Positions 45,711-57,675 of a DNA stretch of 64,000 nt are shown piece after piece. Position 1 is the stretch's first letter. The number at the start of each line of letters is the position of its first letter. This DNA is from Diploptera punctata (Eukaryota > Arthropoda > Insecta > Blattodea > Blaberidae), in NCBI GenBank assembly GCA_030220185.1, contig JASPKZ010004954.1:1-64000 (forward strand), written 5' to 3'. The translations under genes were made by a program, and so were the position numbers. Below the pieces are notes generated by a model, which worked only from the letters and a program-made list of their open reading frames with translations, searched no databases and was not told the DNA's origin.

Positions 45711-46848
45711 CTAAAAAAATATATAAAATAATTTGTAAAAGTCAGTGACAATTCAATGCCTCTCTAATATACTCGTCAATTGTATCTCTTGTCAAACGAC
45801 GTTATGCTTCTCTTGAGTATCTGAAGTCCTTAAGTCAGTGAAGAAATAAACTAACTGAGAATGTTAGTGCTCGGGTTCGATTCATAACGCAGTTCTATTC
45901 TAATGAAATACGATTAATTATACTTTTGGCATATGCAATACAATTTCAAGTATACGTAATTTTTTTATGTATTTAGACTTAATATTGACCAGTGCAACGA
46001 GTCCTATATTTTTAATCCCCAATAAAATAAAATAAAATTGGTTAAAAAAGTTAGTTTGAGATAACAATGTATTTCTGCCTCGGAAATCTCGAACTTTACA
46101 AGAGCCAAAATACGTTTAACTCTATGAACCTCCTAGAATCAGCTTGTTGGCTTTTAAGAGGTGCTAGAGGCGAGGGGAAAGATATGCTTCAATATCTCTT
46201 ATAGTTAGTGAAATAACAATCACTAAACAGGAATTCTGGGCCAAACTAACGAGGAAATCCGAAAACTACATGTTCTGAGTGTCGTTATGGCGATATACTG
46301 ATAGCCCGGTAATATTTTTTTGAGTCATTCAATTTGTTTATGTAATCTACTACATTATTTAAAACTTATTTTAAGAATAGTTTGGTGAATCCCCAGTTAT
46401 TTTAGGCACAATAGAATAATGTTATTTAACAAATTACCGTAATTAATGATAATTTCCCAAATAAGGTAAATTATCCTTCTGAACAAATAAGCTTTACGCT
46501 GACTAATGAGGGAATAATATTAATATAGTTGTTAATTCAGGCTGCCGTTTTAAGTAATCATGTACCTTTCTTTTGAAGGGCATATTCCAATCAAGAATAC
46601 TTACTACCAGAGAGTAAGGAAAACCAAGAAGTTGTGAAGTGAGAATATACGGAGTTGTTTGTAAGAGTGAGTGACTAAGGTTACGCATGCCCTGTTATAG
46701 TCCGGTACTCAGTACAAAACTCATCTGTAATTAAATCAAGTCTTTAATTACCTTCTGATGTAATTGCACTAATGATTTCTGATTGACTATCACAGCTAAT
46801 TTGCTAGAAAACAATATACAATTATGATATAGCGATAGATATTATCCA
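45711..46848. other. No gene seen
   Basis: AT-rich, no family match. Confidence 0.4.
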
Positions 46849-47084
46849 ACACAGCGGAACATTGACTTGCTTCTTTTGTGGATGATTTGCAAACTAATGC
46901 AGTGTCATCTTGCGTACACTCGCTTCGTGTAAGTCTGTGTGGAGCAGCTATTACTCTAAGTAAGTTGGGTAAGTGTTTCATTTGCTATTGTTCTTGACTA
47001 TACATGGTTAGTATCTACGTCAGTGCGACGTAGCAACAGTGCTGCTATGAGTGGAGGTAAACGTTCCACAGTGACGTATAATAA
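46849..47084 (-). mobile_element. Short DNA-transposon-like element (mate of 18.9 kb)
   Basis: The ends CACAGCGGAACATTGAC and (reverse complement of the right) CACTGTGGAACGTTTAC form imperfect terminal inverted repeats around about 235 bp of non-coding sequence. The superfamily is not clear by eye, and target duplications were not resolved. Confidence 0.55.
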
Positions 47085-48520
47085 GTTAAAGCATAGGATT
47101 TTGAAGTAATACAATAGAAACATATCTGCTTCAACCGCTGCAGAGCGAGCAATTTTTAAACGTACTCAACATTTGTTGTGGCCCTACGTGATATATTACG
47201 TCACTACAGTTTGTGGAGACTAACCCAGTATCTATCAGGGACATTTCTCGGTATTTGCTTATTTCCTATTTATATATTTAGATAAAATATTCACTGTAAT
47301 TAAATAAATATAGAACATTTTAGAGGCTTTTAGATCCGTGAATGCAAAAGAATTTTAATTGCAGTAAGTAATTGCAGATTGATCGCATTCACCCATGGGA
47401 AAGGCGGAGTTCTTAGATATCCCTTTGTGTCAACAGTTCGAGTTAAACACTTACAAATTGGGAACTGTCAGCGAATATGAAAAGAATAAGTTACACACGG
47501 CAAGTGTGGATTCTTGTAGCACATTTCATGAATCTTTAACATCGTCACAGAGCTCTCAGAGAAAAAATAACTTTTCACGGGAGTTAAAAGCAGAACAGAA
47601 AAGTAGATATTTTGTTACTAACAATATATTTATTGTTCAACTTATATCCAAGACCCAACAACTAGGTTCAAACAGATTACATTTATAAGTATATACGTCT
47701 TAACTTTTAGAGACTACTTAACTCATGCTCCAAATGGGAGTCAATGACCAATCGCGTTTCAATGAATTTAAGTTTACAACCAATCACAGCCGTATTTCAC
47801 CTGGAATTTATCAAGTAGGTTTATCATATTCAAGAAAGCTCCTTTTTTTTTAACATCCTGAATAGGTCAGAGCATTATTTTGCACTGACTCTCTAAGAAA
47901 TACGTTAAATATAACAATTTATATATTAAGATGTAAGAATCCTAGAACGCAAATAGCTTCCAGATTGTATACTCCGTATATAGTTCACGAATGTATGCAG
48001 ATACTGCTTGCGGGATACAAGAGAAAAACATTTCCAGCAATTGATTATACCACAATAATCCAGAAAAATATAAGTGACATATTTACATCATAGGACATCA
48101 GAAATTAATTAATAACCTACAATGTTGGTTATAAACAGTTTGATGTGTTTTATTTTTTCTCCACTAAAGTGCAATCTTACAACATTGTGATCCTTTGGCA
48201 ATAAATATTATGATCTGGTTGCAGTGATGAACAAATGAAACAACAAACATTTCTCATTTGTTTCCAAACATCGCCGTTTACATTTAAAATATAAATATTT
48301 GATAATAACTATAATTAAATAATGATTTGAGAGTAAACAGCTTAATTTTATTCGTTAAATAGTCCTAACAAATGCCACTCTTAATTTTCAAATTCTCTAT
48401 ATAAATTCACTTCGTGAGTCGTGAATTTATCGATAATTTGGAAATCACTCGTGGCATTACTTATGGTATTTAATTTATAATTAGGTGAAAGATGTAAAAT
48501 TATATTCAACTAACTCACTA
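47085..48520. other. No supported gene
   Basis: A 97-codon ATG frame at 47395-47688 (MGKAEFLDIPLCQQ...) has no recognised motif and no splice context. The rest is AT-rich. Confidence 0.35.
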
Positions 48521-49665
48521 ATTAACTCACTACCGTGATTCACTGTACCTATTCAAAACGGAGGTTAATGGGCGCGCGAACATAAGCTTTCCATACATTC
48601 ATATCCTAAGCTAACATTTTCCAATCAATTTATCTCACTCAAACCAAGGATAATGTTATTCTCAAATCTCATTCTTGTGCTACCTCCTGGGCAATTTCCA
48701 CTCTGGATTTTCTACATGAATTTTTTATGCACCTATTTCATTCCCCGTTCGTGACATGTTCTGCCCACATGTCTACGAAACTTAATTGTTCTTATTAAAT
48801 CAGTTTTCCCATAAAGATCATATAGTTCATTTATGTGATAGTCTCCCTTTGCTACATAATTAATTCTCAAATATTCCTAATATTTTCTCCTCTCTTAATG
48901 AGAGAGACCATGTTTCAGGTCCATATAACTGGAAAACTGTCGTTTAATATACTATTTAATATACTATTTTTTTTTACATTTTTTTTGAAAACGTAGGATA
49001 ACAAGAGTTCTTGAAATGCATAATAGCATAAATATACACAGTTAGTCTATGTTTAATTACACTGGTCGACAAGGTTTCCTTCACAAGAAATCTAATTAGT
49101 GAATCTAGTGCATTTTGCATACTGAATTCAGATATGCAGTCAGAATTTTTCTATCAGGCACAGTTTATTTGTGACAGCTACTTTTTTAAAATCGATGTTA
49201 GCATTCTCTTCTTCCGGACTTCTTTCTCCGGAAAATCTTGGGGCTGTCTCTGATGAGCACGGTGAAACGTTTTCATCAGCAGATTTTTCACAGTGGAAAA
49301 GAGGTAGCATGGCAAGTGGAGTTCTAATATGCTAGTGGACTACTGTTGGACCAAGAAGAGAGATGTTCCAGATGCAAAATATGCCTGAAAATCACTATCT
49401 ACCACTTTCTAGGTAAGTCCGAATGAGTTAGAGTTAAGTGGATTTTATTAAAAATTATAAAAAAATGTAACTGAATATCACAGAAACCTCTTGCCTGATA
49501 GGAAAAAACTGAAATTATATTTAAATTCAGGATGAAAAGTACTTCTAAAATCTCATATTTTTATTCTTGTGAAAGAAAGAAACAAAAGTTCATTTTTGTC
49601 GACCAGTGTTATTTTCTGCACCTCATTCCTCTTTGTGGCTTTTGTTCATAGGAGTTTTAATTCCG
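48520..49665 (-). mobile_element. Degraded copy of the 26.8-kb LINE family, interrupted by a DNA element
   Basis: 48520-49059 and 49609-49665 together align with 26840-27460. They include the GCGCGCGAACATAAGCTTTCC start region and the TCTATGTTTAATTA / CTGCACCTCATTCCTCTTTG junction. The 549-bp insert is a separate element. Protein reading is destroyed. Confidence 0.75.
49060..49608. mobile_element. Non-autonomous DNA transposon, CACTG termini, TTA duplication
   Basis: Termini CACTGGTCGACAA (left) and TTGTCGACCAGTG (right) are perfect 13-bp inverted repeats. TTA occurs on both sides (49057-49059 and 49609-49611). Removing the element and one TTA restores the LINE sequence seen at 27.4 and 54.5 kb. 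A 3-bp duplication with CACTG ends fits CACTA/CMC-like or PIF/Harbinger-like transposition; no transposase is encoded. Confidence 0.85.
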
Positions 49666-49879
49666 TCCTATATCACAATTTGTCTTGTTTTTTGCTAAAC
49701 GTCCAATCCCATTTAATAATACCAAAATGTTCTCGCATTCCATGAGATGCGTACGAATATATGGACAATGCCGGAACCTATACACATTTCACACATAGAG
49801 TTGGACGATCATCCTGCTAGAATAGCTACTATAAGGGAAATGTGGTCAGTATGTCTGCTCCTCGAGTTCTTATAGATAG

Positions 49880-50048
49880 TTTTCACAACCTAGGGTCTAT
49901 AGTTATCGTAGCTACCTAAATTCTTCATGATACTGAGTTGGAAACGATCCCAAATCCTGACCAAAACTCCATGAGAAAATTTCTTCCCCAAAAGTGATTC
50001 AAACCAGTAGGTATCCGTAATTCTGTGCCAAGGTATGATATATTGAAC
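49880..50048 (-). mobile_element. SINE-B fragment
   Basis: The reverse complement has GAAATTTTCTCATGGAGTTT, CAGGATTTGGGATCG and GAATTTAGGTAGCTACGATA, the middle part of SINE-B. Confidence 0.6.
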
Positions 50049-50143
50049 CGCTGTACCACGATATCGGACGCTAAAATAAAAATCACCTTGCCACCAAAAT
50101 GGAGAAAACACACACTTTATTAATATGGTATGGGAATAATTAA

Positions 50144-50539
50144 CTACCTCATTGGCACTATCGAACCCTTAGGTATGGCCGCGCGGACATAAGCTCTCCA
50201 TACATCCCTATCCTGAGCTAATGTTTTCCAATCATCCCTTGTATAATCTGCTTCCCTCAAATCATAGCAAATTCTAATCTCCCATCTCATTATTGGTCTA
50301 CCGACTGGGCATTTTCCCTCTGGTTTTCCTACAAGAAGCTTCCATGCACGTCTTTCATTCCCCATTCGTGCCATATGTCCTGCCCTTCGCAGTCTACGAG
50401 ACTTAACTGTTCTTATTATATCTCGCTTCCTATAAAGACCATGTAGTTCACTGTTATGTAGTCTTCTCCATTCATCTGTCTGTTCATCTCTCTTTGGTCC
50501 AAAATTTTCCTAAGAACTTTATTCTCAAATAAAGAATGT
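50144..50539 (-). mobile_element. Short 5'-truncated copy of the 26.8-kb LINE, 10-bp target duplication
   Basis: GAATAATTAA flanks it at 50134-50143 and 50540-50549. The minus-strand frame reads MARMGNERRAWKLLVGKPEG, then ICYDLREADYTRDDWKTLAQ and VWRAYVRAA, well kept relative to the longer copy, so it is probably young. Eight extra bases at its 5' junction are not part of the family consensus. Confidence 0.8.
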
Positions 50540-50549
50540 GAATAATTAA

Positions 50550-51285
50550 ATGAGAGAAATATATATGTTGTTTTTTTTCTTCCAAAAAATGTGATAATGC
50601 CTTGAAATTAAGTGAGCAGTTGAGCTCAAAGTAACCTAAAATTAGCATATTTGCAATGTAAAATGTGTACCGGTATTAGTCATTGTTCAGACAGTGCAGC
50701 CAACCTGTAACTAAACCCCACTAAATAACAAATGAACGCTAAATTTGTCTGATGTTCTTACTCGCCTATTTTCTCACTCTAACTTGCCCAAACTAACGCT
50801 AACTTGCCCATCTAACACTAACTTGCTCATTTGCTCACCCTAACTTTCCCACTTATGTAGGTGTACTCTTGTGTTAGAATCCACTTATATTATACGTGAG
50901 CAACGTGTCGGCAATTGGTTCAAGCGGAACATGTGTTATCACTAGAGCTCGGATTTGTATGCACAATGAAGTACTAAATATGCATGCAAAATGTAGAAAT
51001 ATACACACTACATATGCAAAAACAGATTGTAATAAAATTAATCAAATTATTTGCTTTGTGGTTAATCTTAACGTATTCCTACAATTTACAGTAGATAATG
51101 AAAGTTCTGATGAAGTATTCTTGTGTGAATGCGTCTGTCAATGAAGAAGGTTTTATACAATGAATATGTCACAGGTGCATGAGAAAAACACCAAAGTTCT
51201 TCTTCAGTGACTTATGCTTATATCCAATTGATTGCAAAGACCTTATTAATTTAAAAAGTGTTAAATGATAAATGCTTTTGAAATA
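50550..51285. other. No gene seen
   Basis: Includes a degenerate short repeat CTAACTTGCCCA/CTAACTTGCTCA around 50765-50850. Confidence 0.4.
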
Positions 51286-52110
51286 GGAGGATTAAGAGTA
51301 AACATGGAAAAAACTGAATATCTTGTAGTAGGAGGAAGTGGACGAGATATATCCCTATACCAAGGAATTATTAGAGCTGTTAAAAAAATTTAAATATTTG
51401 GGATCACTTATTGATGAATCAGGGAGTTGTAAAGCTGAAGTAGAATAGCAGGTTAGTACAAGCACGAGGAGCCATAAAAATGTTGAATGGAGTACTGTGG
51501 AGTAGGACCATGTCAAACCACACGAAGTAGAGGATTTTGAAGTCTGTTGTGGAAAGCATAATGACTTATGGTGCTGAGGGATGGACTTTGGTAGAGGGAC
51601 AAAAAGCTAAGATCTTGGCAGTGGAGATGGATGGAATAAGACGAATACTAAATTTTGGTAGATGAAATTTTGTTTATTATTTGGATTGTATAAGGAATAG
51701 AGTGGAAATAGAATTAATTAGTTTATTGGTTGTTTTAGCCGCTATATCAAAAAGAGCTCAAATTCCTTTTTCTTCATGGCAGTGCCAGGGTGTCCAGGTT
51801 GGAAAGAAGAAAAAATGAAGAAGTGAGGCAGATGATTGATATGGAGGAGAGAGTGGTGGAAAGGATCGAAAGACGAGCTCTTCAGTGGTATGGCCATGTC
51901 AGGAGAATGGAGGATGATATGTGGCCCAAAACTCTTTTGGAATGGTCACCTTCTGGTAGAAGGAAACGGGGCAGCCCAAGAACAACTTGGAGAGGAAGAG
52001 ATCCATAGATTGATGAACGACCGAGGTCTGGAGGAGGATGAATGGCGTGATCGGCAAGAATGGCGAATGGGAATACAGGGTAACCGCTGAAAAGTGGAGA
52101 GGCCCTCGAA
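51286..52110 (+). pseudogene. LINE RT C-terminal fragment
   Basis: GGLRVNMEKTEYLVVGG follows where motif C would lie, then KKFKYLGSLIDESGSCKAEV, a stop, and a frame-shifted YGAEGWTLVEGQKAK region. A better open stretch has RRALQWYGHVRRMEDDMWPK, then SPSGRRKRGSPRTTW and a RGLEEDEWRDRQEWRMG end. The fragment begins after RT motif C and lacks the catalytic core. It is closest in end sequence to the 40.3-kb element. Confidence 0.75.
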
Positions 52111-52119
52111 AGTAAGTAA

Positions 52120-52440
52120 AGTAAAAGTAAGTTAAATAATAATTAATTAATTACTAATAATTAGCTGAAGGTAAAATTATAATTAATATCACATTTACAA
52201 GTAAAATATGCATTTACGTAATAAGAATCTAAAGTAAGCATTTTACCCAGGAATATGCATTATCAAATACTGCTCAAATTCCCTGTGAAGGGGCCAACTA
52301 ACATATAAATAAATTCCACATACGTTTAATGCGTAAAGAAAAACATGCGTTTCTCATACAAATCCGGGCTCTAGTTAGCACATTGACCAACACGACGCTA
52401 AAAAGTCACTTTTTCTCCGATCGAATATTCAGTGGTGCAT
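52120..52440. other. No gene seen
   Basis: AT-rich. Confidence 0.35.
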
Positions 52441-52449
52441 AGAATAGCC

Positions 52450-52765
52450 AGGTCTTCAATTCTTCTTCTTCTTCCTCTATGCATCAAAGCTGACAGCTTG
52501 TTGCGTGTTTATTCACTACAGGTCCGGGGTATGGTGACGTCCTTTCATCGTAGTTGTGGTCCTTTTCTGCTGAGGTGTCCAGTCACGTACTTTCTTCACT
52601 AGTCTAATGTTCTCCATTCTATCTATGTGATCGTTCCAATTTAATCTTCTGTCATTTATCCAGAGGTTTATAGGTTCAATTTCACATTCTTCTCTAATAA
52701 CAGAGCTGCGAATTTTCTTTTTCTCTCTCAGCGATTTTCCTACGATTTTCAGGTCTTCAATGTAA
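52450..52765 (-). pseudogene. LINE C-terminal fragment
   Basis: The minus strand reads VGKSLREKKKIRSSVIREEC, then RLNWNDHIDRMENIRLVKKV and DWTPQQKRT, ending in a GAAGAAGAAGAA tract. The HIDRMExxR block is the homologue of GHVxRM in other LINE tails. Confidence 0.6.
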
Positions 52766-52789
52766 ATAAAAATTTTAACTTTTGGAATA

Positions 52790-53045
52790 ACTTGATCAAT
52801 CTAAATAAGTGTCGAAATTCAAATCTGGATGTGAAAGAACAGACAAATTTTACCGAGAGGTCTCGATTTTCAGGCTTAAATTTCTTCGTGTGGCATAAAT
52901 CTACGACATGGGGCTCGCGGCTATAGTACCTTTCTTACTCAGAATTTTTACACCTTAAAAATTCCATCGAGTCCGGACATGTTTGAACCCACAAGTCTTG
53001 TAACCGGAGCGAGTACATTAACCATTAATCAAGAGTACCGAAGGT
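52790..53045 (-). mobile_element. SINE-E copy
   Basis: The minus-strand head ATTAATGGTTAATGTACTCG and GGGTTCAAACATG (B-box-like) is followed by AAATTTAAGCCTGAAAATCG and TTTCACATCCAGATTTGAAT. Confidence 0.55.
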
Positions 53046-53049
53046 TCGA

Positions 53050-53630
53050 TTGATGACACGGCGTTACTATAAATGTGTATGTGAAGTCAATAAACAACCT
53101 ATCTACTTATCTAATAAGTCTCTGAAAGTTTATATTTTCTCAAGCTCGTTTTTCACATCTGAAAGAGTTTTTAATCAAGTGATCTCATACTGGATAGGCT
53201 ATAAAGTGGAAGAATGTAGTGAGTTAAAATGAAATCTTCTCTACTAATCCCAATTTAAACGGAAACATATTGACACGGGGTAAAGCTGGGATCTGTGATA
53301 AGTTGTGAATTGCAATTCCAAGTAAATGGACCGTGACGTCACGCTGAACTCTGCACATCTTCATTTCACACTTCACCCCAGCCGTGTTCTGCCATGTGTC
53401 AAGATTAAGTCTCAAGAAAACTTACTTCGTGTTAATGGTTATGTCGTGTGACGTAGTTAAACTCCTTACATCTTCAAACATGGGTTAAATCCCTATTAAT
53501 CCTAACGACAATTGCCAAGGACAAAGACGTTTTACCCGCACGCTTTTTCAAACCAATTTACCCTTTACTACTTCTCTTTAAACAAATTGTAGCTTCAGAG
53601 ATTATCATCTGAAGTTAAAAAACACATTTA
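53050..53630. other. No gene seen
   Basis: No supported feature. Confidence 0.4.
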
Positions 53631-53639
53631 ATGAAATTC

Positions 53640-53812
53640 TACAATAAGTCCATAATTATTAACATTATCATTAGTGTTACCTTTATTATTATTATTATTT
53701 TTATTATTATTATTATTGTTATTTTTATTATTATTATTGCTATTATTGTTATTATTATTGTTATTATTATTGTTGTTATTATTATTATTATTATTACTAT
53801 TATTATTATTAA
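53640..53812. repeat. (ATT)n microsatellite
   Basis: Long interrupted ATT tract joined directly to the 3' end of a LINE fragment. Confidence 0.95.
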
Positions 53813-54525
53813 CTAATTTACTGGCACTATCGAATCCGTAGGTTCATAGAAGCACGAACATTACCTCTCCATACAACCTTATCTGAGCTAATATTTTCCA
53901 ATCATATCTTGTATAATTTACTCCCCTCTAATCATGGTTAATGTTATTCTCCCAACTCATTCTTGGTTTATCATATGGGCGTCTTCACTCTGAATTTCCT
54001 ACAAGAGCTTTCGTGAACTTCTTTCATTCGCCATTCGTGCCACCTGTCTTGCTCTTCAGAGTCTACGAGACTTCTATCTTCTTACTATATCTGGTTTCTT
54101 GTAAAGGTCATATAGCTCACTGTTATATATTCATCTCTATTCGCTTGCCCATACTCAAGAGGATAGCTGCATTTAATAGTGGAATTTGAAGAGGATTAAA
54201 AGGCAAAATTCCTATTGGAGACGGCGTGAAATGTAGTTTCATCTATTCGGACAATAATTTATTTCATTGGATGGAGTAGTTGGACCAAACATTTCCTAAG
54301 AACTTTGTTGTCAAAAACTCGTAATATTTTGTTTTTCCTCCCTTAAATTAAAATACTATGTTTGGAATCCATATAATACAACTGGACGAATAACATTTTT
54401 GTATATTTTCAGTTTAACGTTTTTTTTTTACAGAAGTTGGGACGACAAGAGTCCCTGTAATACATAATACAATGTATTTCCAGAATTGAGTCTATGTTTA
54501 ATTACTTTGTGCATCTCGTTCCTAT
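53812..54525 (-). mobile_element. Degraded copy of the 26.8-kb LINE family
   Basis: Aligns with 26850-27460: ACTGGCACTATCGAATCCG, TCTACGAGACTTCTATCTTC, ATATAATACAACTGGACGAAT and TTTAATTACTTTGTGCATCTCG. A foreign piece of about 120 bp (about 54157-54275) interrupts it. All frames are broken. Confidence 0.75.
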
Positions 54526-54531
54526 TTATAC

Positions 54532-54532
<1 letters not shown>

Positions 54533-54594
<62 letters not shown>

Positions 54595-54600
54595 TATTAT
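54533..54600. repeat. Palindromic (AAT)n(ATT)n tract
   Basis: An AAT run turns into an ATT run, giving a self-complementary microsatellite. It sits between inverted copies of a LINE segment. Confidence 0.9.
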
Positions 54601-54629
54601 TATTATATTATATAAAAAAAAAGAAAAAC

Positions 54630-54722
54630 GTTAAACTGAAAATATACAGAACTGTTATTCGTCCAGTTGTATTATATGGAATCCAAACATAGTATTTTAA
54701 TTTATTTAAGGGAGGAAAAAAA
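54630..54722 (+). repeat. Inverted copy of LINE segment 54340-54425
   Basis: ACGTTAAACTGAAAATATAC, ATATGGAATCCAAACATAGT and TTTAAGGGAGGAAAAA are the reverse complement of the LINE fragment on the other side of the palindromic microsatellite. Confidence 0.85.
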
Positions 54723-54734
54723 TATATTATATAT

Positions 54735-54839
54735 AAAATTATTATTATTATTATTATATATAAAATTATTATTATTATTATTATTGTCACACCTGTCATT
54801 TTTATTATCATTATTATTGCCATTATTATTTTATTACTA

Positions 54840-54897
<58 letters not shown>

Positions 54898-54900
54898 GTT
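54735..54900. repeat. (ATT)n microsatellite
   Basis: Several ATT runs separated by short unique bits. Confidence 0.95.
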
Positions 54901-54929
54901 GTTGATGTCAAGGTTAGGATTTCTATGAT

Positions 54930-55199
54930 ATGTAGCGTAGTGGTTAAGGCACTGAGCTACAAGCTGGAAGGTCGAGGGTTCAAGTCCCGTTGGGGTCAGG
55001 ATTTTTAAACTGACCCAAATCCTCTGGCGGCACTATGGCCCTGGGGTCGACTCAGCCTCTAACGGAAATGAGTACCAGACGCCGTCACGCAGGGCTGACA
55101 ACCCGGCTGACATAAAGTGTCGATTGTCTAGAAAAAGTGGGAGCCTTAACCTGCTACTTCCCCAAGGGCCTCCGGGCCTGTTGTCGGATCACTTTACTT
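54930..55199 (+). mobile_element. SINE-C copy with internal deletion
   Basis: TGTAGCGTAGTGGTTAAGGC and GGGTTCAAGTCCC form the head. The body matches 20767-21070 except for loss of about 25 bp (the TTGTTCTGGGGGTAAAGGC part) after GTACCAGACG. Confidence 0.85.
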
Positions 55200-55436
55200 A
55201 CATATCTGTTTTATATTACCGGTATTTAAAATTAAAATTTCGTTAATTATTTACGAATTAGAGTAGTCTGTTAGGCGCGATTAAAGATTGTGTTTCCACA
55301 TTTGTCCAAACTTTGGGGTATAGTACAATATTTATATATTTCAGAATACATTATATATATTTACACAATACGTTTAATTTTAAATATATTCCACATTTTA
55401 TATTTCAAATTTATTTTTGTCAGATGAATGTTGCTA
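55200..55436. other. No gene seen
   Basis: AT-rich spacer before the LINE fragment. Confidence 0.35.
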
Positions 55437-55503
55437 GTATTGCATTATAAGAAAATCCCATCAGGAGTCATGGGATAAATTTATAAGCTCAGTAGAACAT
55501 GAT

Positions 55504-57090
55504 ATGTATGGAAGACAAGAAATAGGTTATAAATTAGTGAAACATCTAAATCAGACTGAGAAAGATTCTGCCAGATTGAATATAATCCCAGAACAAGAAT
55601 GGATCCAGCATTATGAAAAACTTTGGAAAAAGGAGGAAATTGAAGGAAAAGAGAACAATGAGGAAGAAATAAAAGTGGAAAATATTGATGTAATAGACAT
55701 AAATGAATTAGAAATGGCTTTGAAAACCACTAAGAATAGGAAAGCAACAGGATTAGATAATATAAATATGGAATTAATCAAATATAGTGGAATATTGTGT
55801 AAACTACGAATACTTCATCTAATTAATATATGTTGGCAGACCTATGGGATTCCAACCACTTGGAAAACAGCAATTGTCAAGAATATATTCAAAAGAGGAG
55901 ACCGGAGAAATTGCGAGAATTACAGAGGGATTAGCTTAATGAATACTGGCTACAAAATATATACGAAAATAATAAATAATAGATTGAGAAACATAACAGA
56001 AGTAATAATAAGTGAAAATCAAAGTGGATTCAGAAAGGGAAGGTCATGTATAGACAATGTCTTTACACTGAAACAACTCATAGAAAAGAGAAGAGAACAT
56101 AACTTAGAAACTCACATAGGATTTATAGATTTGGATAAGGCCTTCGATCGAGTAAACAGACAAAAATTATGGGAAATATTACGAATGAAAGGATACCCGC
56201 TGTGCCTTGTTGAAACAATAAAGACATTATATGAAGACACAAATATAATTATAGATACCGGATTCAAAAGAACAGATGCAATCAAAACAAATACTGGATT
56301 ACGACAAGGATGTAGTTTATCACCCACTTTGTTTAATATATATATAGACGATATTTTTAATAAATGGAAAGTTTTAGTAAATCCAGGAATAAGAATGGAT
56401 AATAAAATGTGCATAAATAATCTTTTATTTGCTGACGATGTAATCATAATACAGAAAAATGAAGACGACTTACAGAAATCAATGCATGCATTAAATGAAA
56501 TATGTAAATTATACGATCTAAAAATTTCTGTAAGGAAAACGAAGACCATGGCTTTTAGAGGAAGAGATCCAGTGAGAACCAAAATTATTTTAGAAAATCA
56601 AAGTATAGAACAGGTGTCTAGTTTCAGATATTTGGGCTGTGATGTTGGCTACAATGTGGAAAGAGATATTGACTCCAAAATAAATAAATTTCAGACGGTG
56701 TGTGGAACAATACAGAGAACATTCAAAAATAAAATTAGAAAAGAAACCAAGATAAAAATGTATAATGTTATGGCGGTTCCCACAATATTGTATGGATGTG
56801 AAACTTGGGCTCCAGTGAAAAGACAGAAGGATAGAATACAGACGGCAGAGATGCGGTTCCTAAGACAAGTAAAAGGATGTACAAGACTTGATAGAATAAG
56901 AAATGAGGATATAAGAGAAGAATTGAAAGTACAGCCTTTATTGGATAAAGTCACGAATTACAGACAGAAATGGATTGATCACATGGATGGAATGAGCAAG
57001 GAGAGATATCCATTGTTAGCCAGAAATTATCAAGCAAGAGGAAGGCGTGATGTTGGAAGACCTAGAAGACGTTGGGCTGATGCAATATGA
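55504..57090 (+). CDS. LINE reverse transcriptase, 528 codons uninterrupted
   Basis: RT of a non-LTR retrotransposon, which copies element RNA into the nicked target. Approximate order: acidic linker 1-75; ATGLDNINMELIKYSG 82-97; NYRGISLMNTGYKIYTKI 140-157; FRKGRSCIDN; motif A FIDLDKAFDRV near 207; motif B GLRQGCSLSPTLFNIYID near 267; motif C LLFADDVIII near 310; ISVRKTKTMAFRG; MAVPTILYGCETW; AEMRFLRQVKGC; WIDHMDGMSKERYPLL; GRRDVGRPRRRW at the end. All catalytic aspartates are present. The frame stays open upstream to about 55437 without ATG, so this ATG is only the first Met of a 5'-truncated ORF2; endonuclease is absent. (GAT)n follows the stop at 57120. It is the best-kept protein in the window but cannot act alone. 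Confidence 0.85.
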   Translation: MYGRQEIGYKLVKHLNQTEKDSARLNIIPEQEWIQHYEKLWKKEEIEGKENNEEEIKVENIDVIDINELEMALKTTKNRKATGLDNINMELIKYSGILCKLRILHLINICWQTYGIPTTWKTAIVKNIFKRGDRRNCENYRGISLMNTGYKIYTKIINNRLRNITEVIISENQSGFRKGRSCIDNVFTLKQLIEKRREHNLETHIGFIDLDKAFDRVNRQKLWEILRMKGYPLCLVETIKTLYEDTNIIIDTGFKRTDAIKTNTGLRQGCSLSPTLFNIYIDDIFNKWKVLVNPGIRMDNKMCINNLLFADDVIIIQKNEDDLQKSMHALNEICKLYDLKISVRKTKTMAFRGRDPVRTKIILENQSIEQVSSFRYLGCDVGYNVERDIDSKINKFQTVCGTIQRTFKNKIRKETKIKMYNVMAVPTILYGCETWAPVKRQKDRIQTAEMRFLRQVKGCTRLDRIRNEDIREELKVQPLLDKVTNYRQKWIDHMDGMSKERYPLLARNYQARGRRDVGRPRRRWADAI

Positions 57091-57163
57091 AGTCGGAACG
57101 GGCAATTGCCTAATCCCTGGAGTGATGATGATGATGATGATAGTATTTGCATTTCATATATAC

Positions 57164-57675
57164 AAAGTGTAACAGGACCTCACCGACAAAATGATAGGGA
57201 TGATAGGTCATGCAGATAGGATCATTTTTTGTGAAGGAACATATAGTCATAACAAGTCGTTTATGAGTTATGCACAGATGAAGATGTTCACACGCAAGGG
57301 TCGGAATTGAATACAAACAATTTTACACGTATCATTTTATTGAAAAATTCATGTTTTTACAATAAGTGTTAAACAGTCGACCCTGAACCTAATTGCATGT
57401 TTGATATCGTCGTAGAAACGATCGGCCAGCACGGCCCACCATGGCAAGATTCTCTTTGGCGTCGTCAAACACTTATTGTTTCGACCCTTATTGCAAAAAC
57501 ATGTCATTTTCAATAAAATGATACGTACATTTTTTTGTATTCAATTTCAACCCTTACGGGTAAACACCTTCATCTGCGCATAACTCAAACGACTTGTTTG
57601 CAACTGTATGTTCCTTCACAAAAAGTGATCCTCTCTGCATGGCATATCATTTTGTCGGTGAGGTCCTGTTACGCC

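Noticed and set aside
47395..47688. 97-codon ATG frame as a host gene
   Set aside because: Plausible composition but no domain, splice site or conserved context. Only noted under the surrounding region.
49240..49275. CTGATGAGCACGGTGAAACG inside the CACTG element as a hammerhead core
   Set aside because: The bases between the boxes cannot form a helix II with a viable loop.
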